NCBI GenBank assembly: GCA_963837515.1
Contig: CAWINT010000009.1
Span: 60,897-124,896, forward strand
Source: RYN-230 sp963837515
GTDB lineage: Bacteria; Actinomycetota; Actinomycetes; Streptosporangiales; Streptosporangiaceae
Direction: 5' to 3'
Length of the DNA: 64,000 bases
Part shown: in pieces, positions 42,203 through 50,427 of the stretch
How positions within the stretch are numbered: position 1 is the stretch's first letter
Layout: every line of letters starts with the position of its first letter
The notes under the pieces: generated by a model
What the model saw: only the letters and a program-made list of their open reading frames with translations
Databases searched by the model: none
What the model was told of the DNA's origin: nothing
Made by a program: the position numbers and the translations under genes

Positions 42203-44350
42203 TTAAAGCTCCATCGGTAGAGAGGTGATAAAGTCTTCATTGCCATAAAGTTCGGCCAGGCTGCTCACGGCTTGAAGTCGTGCAGTATCATCGCCTATCT
42301 GGCTCAGTTCCTCATCTGCGCCAGCTACCCCGATAGCGGCATACGAGGGCAGGAGATGCGAGAAAAAAATTCGGTATTGCAAGCCGGCAAGACCATCGAC
42401 GGCCAGCTCGCGCCCTCCGGAGTACTTGCATACCTGGATCTCGCTCTTGATCGCCTCCAGGCGCCCAATTAAGGTGGAGTTCCACTCGGCGTTGCTCAGT
42501 GCCCCATCGACTTCAGCTGCTAGCCCGGCGTCACCTTGCGCGATAAGATTAGCACGGATCAGCTCTCGCGCGCGCAATCGCTGTTGCGTCGTGAAATGTT
42601 GCGGAAGTGCTTTCATTGCGTTGTCTAGCACGTGATATCGCCGTGTTGCTATCAACTCCTGGACGGTCCACGGGAACATGCGGGCGCCTTCCTCGAACAG
42701 ATGTGAGGCACTGAGTTCCTGTTGCACGATGTAAAAAAATAGGTTCTCCTTGTCCGTGTAATAGAACGGCTGTGTGCCGATCGTCTGCAAGTTTGACGGG
42801 TAGGACTCTATACCGAAGTCATCGAAAAGCTCGCGTTTAAGCGCGTTGGCTATGGTTTCTGGCGGGACCAGGAAGTCTAGGTCTGTGTTCTGCGTAGTCA
42901 GCTGAGGAAGGGGCAGATCGCGTTTGTTGATATAACCGCTGACATGTGATGCCTTACCCATCTCGCGCGTGGAGTTCTTTGGCGTGTTGACCTGCAGAAG
43001 TGGTTGGGAACCACGTTGCGATCTCCGCCAGGTAATGCACACGAGGGCGGGTATCCAATTAGACGTGTTCCTGTCCTCAATAAGCACGCTTCTCCGATAG
43101 CGCGAACCCCTCACGACGAATGAGTCACCTTGCGCTGCCGGAACACCAATTAGGACTATCTCGTGCTCTTCGGTCGAGAATGCCACTATCTCGCGGAATG
43201 CTGATTCAAAAGCCTCGTCCACCCGGTCGATGAAGTCAATATGCATATGATCAGCCTCGCTTACAGATGATCTCCTTATTTGTAGCTGGACAACTCGTCT
43301 TCCCTCGGATGTCACGAAGAGATTCCCAGTAAAAGGCAGGGCATAAGGGTAGACGTGCACCTTCCACCTTCCGGGAACACCCATGCGAAGCAGAAAGGAC
43401 ATCAGGCGCCTTCTTGAGTGGGCCGCCCGGCGCCTCCGTTCTTGAAATGCTCTCACTGGTTCAGGATATTGAATTGACAAGTCGTCATGAACGAAGGCAA
43501 ACAGTTCTTCGGAGGGGAAAACGATATCCAAGCTGTCCCAGAAGGCATCCCAATCGCCAACCGCGTTGCGTTTCTGGTTGAGCGCTAGCTCCAGCTGATC
43601 GGCAAGACTGTCATGTGTAATGCCGATCAAGATGGCTGCTTGGGCATCACGCAGAAGCTGAACGATCTGGTCACTACTTGCTCCGGCAGCAGTGGTGACG
43701 AGCGGTATATTGACAGCCGCCTGTTTTCTTGGTTCAGCCGACCTTACTGAGCCGCCTTCTGATACCAGCAGTGGTTGTAGCAGCTTTTCAAGAACGGCTA
43801 CCATGTCCGCTGCAAGCCGGTGGATCCTTGCCGCTCCCTCAGCGCTGTCGAGATTGGCATTAACCATATCTGTTGAGTGGCGTGATGCGATCTCTCTGAC
43901 TCTGTGCGCGCGGTCATGTTGTGCGTTAAAGGCGGTGCCGACTGGCATACGCCGGACCGGAAAGATCAGGCTCTCGTAGGGCAACAGCTGATATTGGCGC
44001 CTACGATTTGCCTCAATTATCAGAAATTCATCTAGCTCGCGCTGACACCATTCGGACGTGTAGTAAGATGGAGTCTCGACAACCATGAGCATTGCGCTAT
44101 TTGCCAGTGCCGCCTCGATCCGATTCTGCCAGATCATTGCATTAGCGACGTCAATCACATCGATAAATATTCTCAGCTCTATTCCGGTGAGCTCACGAAA
44201 TGCAGTTGAGAGATTACTGGCCATCTCGGCTACGAAGCTGTGCAATGTGTCGTCGAATCTGGCGTAGCTTATGAATATGTCGTACTGCCAGACGTCGCTA
44301 GTAATGGAAGGAGACATTGCGCTATTGCGGAGCCTTTCGGCTAGTGACAC
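42203..44350 (-). CDS. Large TIR-domain protein with degenerate C-terminal Nudix module
   Basis: The 715-aa protein starts with a TIR domain (about residues 22-150: YDIFISYARFDD, ELRIFIDVID, and TSEWCQRELDEF with the presumed NADase Glu). A middle region (about 230-400) of unknown fold contains ILIGITHDSLADQLELAL. A C-terminal region (about 430-560) holds ETIANALKRELFDDFGI, matching EX7REUXEEXGU of the Nudix box with both late Glu changed to Asp and the leading Gly absent. It probably cleaves NAD when triggered. GTG 44350 has no strong ribosome site; ATG 44317 is the alternative. Base composition is markedly less GC-rich. Confidence 0.85.
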   Translation of the reverse strand: MSLAERLRNSAMSPSITSDVWQYDIFISYARFDDTLHSFVAEMASNLSTAFRELTGIELRIFIDVIDVANAMIWQNRIEAALANSAMLMVVETPSYYTSEWCQRELDEFLIIEANRRRQYQLLPYESLIFPVRRMPVGTAFNAQHDRAHRVREIASRHSTDMVNANLDSAEGAARIHRLAADMVAVLEKLLQPLLVSEGGSVRSAEPRKQAAVNIPLVTTAAGASSDQIVQLLRDAQAAILIGITHDSLADQLELALNQKRNAVGDWDAFWDSLDIVFPSEELFAFVHDDLSIQYPEPVRAFQERRRRAAHSRRRLMSFLLRMGVPGRWKVHVYPYALPFTGNLFVTSEGRRVVQLQIRRSSVSEADHMHIDFIDRVDEAFESAFREIVAFSTEEHEIVLIGVPAAQGDSFVVRGSRYRRSVLIEDRNTSNWIPALVCITWRRSQRGSQPLLQVNTPKNSTREMGKASHVSGYINKRDLPLPQLTTQNTDLDFLVPPETIANALKRELFDDFGIESYPSNLQTIGTQPFYYTDKENLFFYIVQQELSASHLFEEGARMFPWTVQELIATRRYHVLDNAMKALPQHFTTQQRLRARELIRANLIAQGDAGLAAEVDGALSNAEWNSTLIGRLEAIKSEIQVCKYSGGRELAVDGLAGLQYRIFFSHLLPSYAAIGVAGADEELSQIGDDTARLQAVSSLAELYGNEDFITSLPMEL

Positions 44351-44408
44351 CTGTCGTTGGGTGGCCGTGGCGTGTTGTGGTCAGGCTTGGTGATCAGCGC
44401 CACCTCTC

Positions 44409-44654
44409 TTAGTTGTGCGGGTAGGCCCCCTGCAGATGATGCCGGACAGCCGCAATGTTATCTAGGCCCTCGGTCTTCAGTCTGTCAACTACATCACGGC
44501 CCGCCAGGACAACGACAGGGTGTCCGTCCGCACGGATCTCGCGGTAAGCCTGGGCGTCGGGATGGAGGCCAAGCAGATACTCGCCGACGGCATCCCGGCC
44601 GCCATCGCGCCAGGGGCGCGTTACATCGATCCGGTCAACTTTGGGCTCACTCAT
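44409..44654 (-). CDS. 81-aa protein of unknown function, possible first gene of TIR operon
   Basis: The protein from ATG 44654 begins MSEPKVDRIDVTRPWRDGGR and ends LQGAYPHN; no domain is recognised. It is on the same strand as the TIR gene, 58 nt ahead. The IS701-type element ends only 10 bp upstream of its start, so its native promoter and perhaps its N-terminus have been lost. It could be a fragment of a larger gene. Confidence 0.5.
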   Translation of the reverse strand: MSEPKVDRIDVTRPWRDGGRDAVGEYLLGLHPDAQAYREIRADGHPVVVLAGRDVVDRLKTEGLDNIAAVRHHLQGAYPHN

Positions 44655-44664
44655 GCGGCACAGA

Positions 44665-46193
44665 TACGGCAGTTGTAGATCGTTATTCGGGCAGCGCATC
44701 GGCGTAGGCCTGCCAGCGCTGGTGAGCCTGCCGGGCGCGGTACTGGTGGCGGCGGCGCCATAGCGACCAGCCGTCGCGGTGGGCCCGGTCGCGGCGGGGT
44801 TCGGGGATGACGGTGCCGCGGAGCTGTCGCAGCAGCTCAGGGATGGTGACGGGGATTAGCCCGAGGATGCCGGCGTCTTCGTCGCGGGCGCGCTGGGAGG
44901 CGGCGGCCACAGCGAGGTAGATATAGGCGAGCAGGCAGATCGCGGTCCAGCGGTGCCAGGAGGTCCAGGTGGTGACCTGGCCGCTGTCCAGCCCGCTGAC
45001 CTGCTTGGACTGCTGGTGGTCTTCCTCTATTTTCCATCTGGCGACCGCGACGGAGATCAGCTTCGCCAGCGGGACCGGGCCCGGGCTCCAGCACAGGTAA
45101 TAGCTGACGGTGCCGGTGTAGCGGTGCCGCCTGAGCAGCAGGAACGCGTGCCCGTTGTCCTCCTGGCCGTCGGGAGTGTCGTCGGGCAGGATCCCGATCA
45201 TGGCCCAGTCGTAGTCTTTGGCGCCTTTCGTGGCCGAGCCGGTGCGCATCCGCTGCCACATGGCAGGTTTCACCAGGTTAGAGGCGGTTTTCACGGACAG
45301 GCGGCGGCCGGGGGGCAGGGTCACCGCATGGTTGGACCGGATCGCCAGGACGTAGCCGGTGCCGCGTGCGCGGATGCTCTTTCGCAGGTCACGGCCGCCG
45401 TAGACTTCGTCGCCGGCGACGAACCCGGCCCGGATTCCCTGGTCGTGCGCGTGCTGCAGCAGGTCGCCCGCGAGCTGCGGTTTTGTCTCGAACATGATCT
45501 CGTCGGGAACTCCGGCCAGTTCGCGGCGCTCCTCGTCGGCGGCCCAGCCTTCAGGCAGGTACAGGGCCCGGCCGATCAGGGCGTGCCCGGCCGGGGCCGC
45601 CCAGGTGAGGGTGACCGCGACCTGGCACATCGCGGTTCCGCCGACGGTGCCGCTGTACTGGTGCGATGCCCCGGCGCAGCTGTCCGAGGACTTCTCGTCG
45701 GCGGTCTCGTCCACGATCAGTACCACGTCCGCTCCGTCCTGGCCTGCGGAAAGACGGCCGACGGCCCAGCCTGCGGCGGTGTCCAGCATCCGCCGCTCGT
45801 CGCAGCGGGCGCGGGACAGCAGGTGCTGCATCCGGTACGGGCAGGCGTGCCCGGCCGCCTCGGCGAGCGTCCAGCAGTTGCGGTCCTCGAGCTCGGACAG
45901 CAGCCCGTGCACCATGTCCTTGCAGGTAAGACGGGTCTCCCGTCGGGCGAAGCACGGCGCGACCTGCGCCATCAGGTCATCGAGCAGGTCCTGGTGATCG
46001 TCATGGCCTACGCTGGCACCAGCGGCTGCCGGATTTGTCTTTTCCACAAACTGGCATGATCACGGCAGCCGCGCCTGCTTTCCCGCGTCTTCGGCCACCT
46101 GTTACCAGCGTGTTGGGCCGACGTGACCCTCCGCCTGCAAGACTCTCTTGACCAGCAGGTATGAAGCCAAGGTCACGATCTACAACTGCCGTA
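44665..46193 (-). mobile_element. IS701-family insertion sequence, copy A (intact)
   Basis: A perfect 19-bp inverted repeat (TACGGCAGTTGTAGATCGT at 44665-44683 and its complement at 46175-46193) bounds a 1529-bp element with one transposase gene. Flanking 5-mers (ACAGA left, TCAGA right) do not match, so this copy is not a simple insertion at its present site. Its right flank, read on the minus strand as TCTGA, matches the right flank of copy B. Confidence 0.88.
44683..46047 (-). CDS. IS701-family transposase, copy A
   Basis: The 454-aa DDE transposase has the first Asp in LIVDETADEK, the second in VAGDEVYGG and Glu in WKIEEDHQQSK. The N-terminal zone (QDLLDDLMAQVAPCFARRE) is conserved with copy B. 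GTG 46047. It is uninterrupted and probably active, and could mobilise copy B, whose ends are closely similar. Confidence 0.92.
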   Translation of the reverse strand: MEKTNPAAAGASVGHDDHQDLLDDLMAQVAPCFARRETRLTCKDMVHGLLSELEDRNCWTLAEAAGHACPYRMQHLLSRARCDERRMLDTAAGWAVGRLSAGQDGADVVLIVDETADEKSSDSCAGASHQYSGTVGGTAMCQVAVTLTWAAPAGHALIGRALYLPEGWAADEERRELAGVPDEIMFETKPQLAGDLLQHAHDQGIRAGFVAGDEVYGGRDLRKSIRARGTGYVLAIRSNHAVTLPPGRRLSVKTASNLVKPAMWQRMRTGSATKGAKDYDWAMIGILPDDTPDGQEDNGHAFLLLRRHRYTGTVSYYLCWSPGPVPLAKLISVAVARWKIEEDHQQSKQVSGLDSGQVTTWTSWHRWTAICLLAYIYLAVAAASQRARDEDAGILGLIPVTIPELLRQLRGTVIPEPRRDRAHRDGWSLWRRRHQYRARQAHQRWQAYADALPE

Positions 46194-47074
46194 TCAGAAG
46201 GGCAGCACCGCCCGACACTGTCGCCCGCGGGCCGAGACGGCCGTAGAGTTTACCGGCGGCGAAGGATGTCACGCCGAAGACCGCCATCATCGGCAGCAGG
46301 CCGGCACCGGACCGCAGCGCCGAGAAGTTCAGCATTTTCTCCATGAACTGCGGCAGGTACAGCAGCGCCGCGAAGAAGATCGCCGACATGAGCAGCACGG
46401 CCGTGCAGGAGGCCGCGAACACGCGGTTGTGCAACACCTGCGCGGGCACCAGGGCTCGGTCACGCTGCCAGCGCTCAGCCAGGAAGAATGCGATGAGGAG
46501 CACCACCCCGCCGCCGAGCAGCCCGAGCACGACCGGGCTGGTGAACCCCTTCTGGGTCCCCAGGTCCAGCGCTACCAGAACCGCCACTGACCCTGCGGAC
46601 AGCAGAGCAATGCCGGGGTAGTCGATGCCATGCACGGCTTCCTCGCTGCGGCTCTCGGGCACCACGCGCTGGATGACCGCCATCGCCAATGCGGTCACCG
46701 GCAGGTTGATGAAGAACACCATCCGCCAGGTGACCACGTCGGTCAGCCAGCCGCCGAGCAGTGGCCCGACCGTGTTGCCCAGGCCCGCCACGCCGATGAT
46801 CAGGCCCCCGGCCAGCCCCTTCTTCTCCGGCGGCAAGAGCGCGTAGGTCAGCCCGAGAACGGCAGGCCAGACGAGGGCACCGCCAACGCCCATCAGCGCC
46901 CGGCCGGCGATGAGCAGTCCCACGGTGGGCATCAGGCCGGACAAGAGCGAAAAGAAGGCGAAGATTGATGCCCCGATCATGAACATTCGCTTGCGGCCCA
47001 GGAGGTCGGCCAGCCGGCCGCCGGTTACGATCAGCACCCCGAACAGCACGTTGTAACCGTTGATGACCCACTGT
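46194..47074 (-). pseudogene. MFS (DHA2-like) transporter, internal fragment, inverted
   Basis: The frame from QWVINGYN (minus strand, 47073) to GGAALL (46196) encodes about ten membrane segments of a 14-TM drug:H+ antiporter, with GGRLADLLGRKRMF and WRMVFFINLP. The first membrane segment is missing, cut by IS copy B at 47075, and the C-terminal part is missing, cut by copy A. The missing C-terminal part lies on the opposite strand at 49928-50348. The open frame ends inside the IS copy A inverted repeat. Confidence 0.88.
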
Positions 47075-47092
47075 TACGGCAGTTGTAGTTCG

Positions 47093-48465
47093 TTACGGTT
47101 GCGGCAGCTTGTCCGCGTAGGCGTGCCAGCGCTGGTGGGCCTGGCAGGCGTGGTACTGGTGGCGGCGTCGCCAGTGGGTCCAGGCGTCGCGGTGGGCCTT
47201 GTCGCGGCGGGGCCAGGGGATGACGGTGCCGCGGAGCTGTCTGAGCAGTTCGGGAACGGTGATGGGGATCAGCCTGAGGGCGGCGGTGCTGCCGTTGCGG
47301 GCGCGCTGCCAGGCGGCTGCGGCAGCCAGGAAGGCCGCGGCGAGAAGGCTGATCGCGGTCCAGCGGTGCCAGGAGGTCCACGTGGTGACCTGTCCGCTGT
47401 CCAGGCCGGTAACCTGTTTGGACATCTGGTGATTTTCCTCGATTTTCCAGCGGGCGACGGCCACGTCGATCAGCTTGGCCAGCGGGAAGGGCTGCGGGCT
47501 CCAGCACAGGTAGTAGCTGATGGTGCCGGTGTAGCGGTGTTTCCGCAGGAGCAGGAAGGCGTGCCCGTCGTCGTGGCCCTCCGGGGTGTCGTCGGGCGTG
47601 ATCTCGATCATCGCCCAGTGGTAGTCCCTGGCGCCCTTGGTGGCGGAGCCGGTGCGCATCCGCTGCCACATAGACGGCCTGACCAGGTTCCCGGCCGTTT
47701 TCACGGTGAGGCGGCGACCTGAGGGCAGGATGACCGCGTGGTTCGAGCGGACGGCCATGACATAGCCGGTGCCGAGCTCGCGGATGCGGCGGCGCAGGTC
47801 AAGGCCCCCGTAGACCTCGTCGCCGACGGTGAAGGCGGCGCGGACGCCGCGGTCGCGCGCATGCGCAGCAGGCGGCCGGCCAGTTCGGGCTTGGTCGCGA
47901 ACACGACCTCGTCCGGTATCCCGGCCAGCTCGCGGCGCTCCTCATCGGCCGCCCAGTCCGCGGGCAGGTACAGGGCACGGCCGATCAGGGCATGCCCGGC
48001 CGGGACCGCGTACGTCAGCGTGACCGCGACCTGGCACAGGGCAACACCACCGGTGGCGCCGCAGTACTGGCGGGCCGCGCCGACGCAGTCGGCGGAGGAT
48101 TTCACGTCGGAGGTCTCGTCCACGATCAGGATCGCGTTTCCGCTGTGCCCGTCGGGTTCTCCATGCAGCTGTTCGACCGTCCAGTCCGCGGCTGCGTCCA
48201 GCATGGCCCGGTCGTCGCAGCGGGCGCGGGACAGCAGGTGCTGCATCCGGCACGGGCTGCCGTGCCCGGCGGCCTCGGCGAGGGTCCAGCAGTTGTAATC
48301 GTCGAGTTCGGACAGCAGGCCGTTCACCATGCGACGGCAGGTCAGCCGCGTCTCCCGGCGGGCGAAGCACGCAGCGACCCGCGCCATCAGGTCATCGAGC
48401 AGGCCCGCGTGCCCGTCATGGTCTACCGTGGCAGCAGCGGCTGCGCAGTGATCATCGTGTTCCAC
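47093..48465 (-). pseudogene. IS701-family transposase, copy B, one-base deletion
   Basis: Codons from 48465 to about 47866 match copy A (LIVDETSDVK region included). The frame then shifts at LAGRLLR, and the rest (MAVRSNHAV to the end, with WKIEENHQMSK) continues in the next frame to 47093. Restoring one base near 47861-47868 would rebuild the expected second Asp in VGDEVYGG. The element can move only if helped in trans. Confidence 0.85.
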
Positions 48466-48887
48466 AAACTGGCATGATCACGGCAGCCGCGCTCACTTTC
48501 CCGCGCCTCCGGGCCCGCGTGGATGCCTGGGCTCCATCGACGTACACAGCCGAGGGTTTACGAGGGCGTCCGGCGGGCGGCGACGTACCGCACCGACCTG
48601 CACGTCCTGGTGGAGGCACCGGACGGGTGCGCAGAGCCAGCGTTGCAGCAGCGCGTTGAAGCTGTGTTGCACCGGCCTGGCGCAGGTGGATGATTCGACC
48701 GGCAGCCTGCCCGGTGTTAGCTTGCAGATGGCGGCTGCGCCCGCCCGCACCGAGCTATCCTCCGGCCCGCGCCGCAGGTGGCATTGAGGTCAAGCGCTCC
48801 CAGGGGCGACGCGCGGTTTCGCTTAGTCACTTGCGGTCCACTCCTGGGCGGCCAGACGCGGGCAGCGCCGTCAGGAAGAAGCCAGCC
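48466..48887. other. Region upstream of LRR gene inside copy B
   Basis: The first ~40 nt match copy A's transposase leader (ACTGGCATGATCACGGCAGC). Homology stops near 48505, and the rest is leader DNA of the passenger gene with no other gene seen. Confidence 0.5.
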
Positions 48888-49754
48888 GTGACTAACCGTG
48901 ACAAGAAGGACAGCATCCGGGGCCGTATGGCCGATGCGGGGGAACCGTTCAACGTCGCCCGCCGCAAGGTCGAGGCAGCGGCAGCCGGCCCGGTCTCGGA
49001 GGCCGAGTTCCAGGAAATCAAGCGGACCGGCCGCGGTGATCTATCGAACCGGGAACTCACTGTGCTGCCCCCGGAGATCGGCCAGCTCACCAACCTCCGG
49101 GAACTGGCGCTCGGCGGCAATCAGCTCACCGCGCTGCCCCCGGAGATCGGCCAGCTCACCAACCTCCGGAGGCTGGCGCTCGGCGGCAATCAGCTCACCG
49201 CGCTGCCCCCGGAGATCGGCCAGCTCACCAACCTCGAAACGCTGCGGCTCGAGGGCAATCAGCTCACCGCGCTGCCCCCGGAGATCGGCCAGCTCACCAG
49301 CCTCCGGGAACTGGCGCTCGGCGGCAATCAGCTCACCGCGCTGCCCCCGGAGATCGGCCAGCTCACCAGCCTCCGGAGGCTGGCGCTCGGCGGCAATCAG
49401 CTCACCGCGCTGCCCCCGGAGATCGGCCAGCTCACCAACCTCGAAACGCTGCGGCTCGAGGGCAATCAGCTCACCGCGCTGCCCCCGGAGATCGGCCAGC
49501 TCACCAACCTCAAAGGGCTGGCTCCCGCCCACAATCAGCTCACCGCGCTGCCCCCCGAGATCGGCCAGCTCACCAGCCTCCGGAGGCTGGCGCTCGACGG
49601 CAACCGGCTCACCACGCTACCGCGGGAGCTTGCCGATCTACTGAGCGGCGGGCTGGAGCTTGGCCTGGCCGGCAATCCGCTCCAGGGGCCCATTCTTGAG
49701 CTCTACGGCCAAGGACCGCAGGCCCTTGCCTCCTATCTCCGCGGTCTTGAGTGA
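48888..49754 (+). CDS. Leucine-rich-repeat protein, IS passenger
   Basis: The 288-aa protein starts at GTG 48888 (GGAAGAA 7 nt upstream). After a basic helical region (about residues 1-55) it has eight nearly identical 23-residue LRRs of the form LPPEIGQLTNLRELALGGNQ plus one divergent repeat, then a tail GNPLQGPILELYGQGP like those of ROCO-type or TIR-associated LRR proteins. No enzymatic domain, signal peptide or membrane segment is seen. It should act in protein-protein recognition. It lies inside IS copy B in the opposite orientation to the transposase. Confidence 0.88.
   Translation: MTNRDKKDSIRGRMADAGEPFNVARRKVEAAAAGPVSEAEFQEIKRTGRGDLSNRELTVLPPEIGQLTNLRELALGGNQLTALPPEIGQLTNLRRLALGGNQLTALPPEIGQLTNLETLRLEGNQLTALPPEIGQLTSLRELALGGNQLTALPPEIGQLTSLRRLALGGNQLTALPPEIGQLTNLETLRLEGNQLTALPPEIGQLTNLKGLAPAHNQLTALPPEIGQLTSLRRLALDGNRLTTLPRELADLLSGGLELGLAGNPLQGPILELYGQGPQALASYLRGLE
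49065..49617 (+). repeat. Eight 69-bp coding repeats with a 207-bp higher-order duplication
   Basis: Units 1-3 (ending REL, RRL, ETL) and units 4-6 repeat in the same order with only one or two base changes each (Asn to Ser), showing recent duplication of a three-repeat block. Units 7 and 8 are more diverged. Length variation by recombination is expected. Confidence 0.9.
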
Positions 49755-49927
49755 CGGTGACCAGCTACCTTCCGGCGCGGAAACGGCGGCGGAACTCGCG
49801 GACCTGCTCGTCCAGGCCCGGCACCAGGCCCCTGTCACCAGCATGTCGGGCCAATGCGATGTGCCCGTGCGGCGGACGGCCGCGACCTGCAACAACGCAA
49901 TCCAGGTCACAATCTACAACTGCCGTA

Positions 49928-50348
49928 TCTGACCGCTGGCATGGCCATTCTGTCGTTCCTCAATGCCGGATCCACGTACCTCTCGCTGGTACCCGGCATG
50001 GTCGTGCTCGGTTCAGGAGTCGGGCTCTTCTACTCGTCAGTGACCACAGCCGCAGTCACTGCGCTCGATCCCTCCCGCTCCAGCCTGGCCGGCGGCATCG
50101 TCTACATGTGCCAGGTCGCCGGCGGCGCGATCGGCCTCGGCCTGAACACCGCGATCGTGCTGGCGGCGAACACTCTGACCGAGGGCATCGCGATCGCATT
50201 CCGCGTAGACGCCGCGCTGGCGGCGGCCGGCCTGCTCGTCTCCCTCACCTTCATCCGCGGTCCACGGAGCGCGGCGGCTCACCGCACCGGACCGGGACAC
50301 CACCTAGCCCGCCTGCGTGAGCCGCATCGGCCGCGCTTGCCGGAATGA
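49928..50348 (+). pseudogene. MFS transporter C-terminal fragment
   Basis: From CTGACC at 49929 the frame reads LTAGMAILSFLNAGSTYLSL and encodes the last three or four membrane segments of a DHA2-type transporter, ending at the TGA 50346-50348. It continues exactly where the inverted fragment at 46194-47074 stops (GGAALL + TAGMAIL), with the five bases TCTGA present at both breakpoints. No start codon belongs to it. Confidence 0.88.
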
Positions 50349-50427
50349 GGGACACCGGGAGGTCGCTGGACGGTCTCCGAAGCTCCGCGTTCGGTGATCT
50401 GACAGGCGGCGGAAGGGCCGGCCTCAC

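Larger units (their letters stand above)
47075..49927 (-). mobile_element. IS701-family element, copy B, carrying an LRR passenger gene
   Basis: The left end at 47075 and the right end at 49927 share TACGGCAGTTGTAG with each other and with copy A. The ~95 nt inside the right end (49830-49927) also aligns with the corresponding part of copy A (46099-46193), including CCTGTNACCAGCNTGT and AGGTCAC. Relative to copy A, about 1.3 kb containing the LRR gene sits between the transposase start and the right end. The element is 2853 bp. Outer 5-mers (ACTGT and TCTGA) do not match. Confidence 0.75.

Noticed and set aside
44357..44707. 116-aa plus-strand ORF opposite the 81-aa gene
   Set aside because: It crosses the IS701 inverted repeat and reads as low-quality shadow.
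49065..49617. CRISPR-like array of regular repeats
   Set aside because: The repeats are contiguous 69-bp coding units with no spacers and translate to canonical LRRs.
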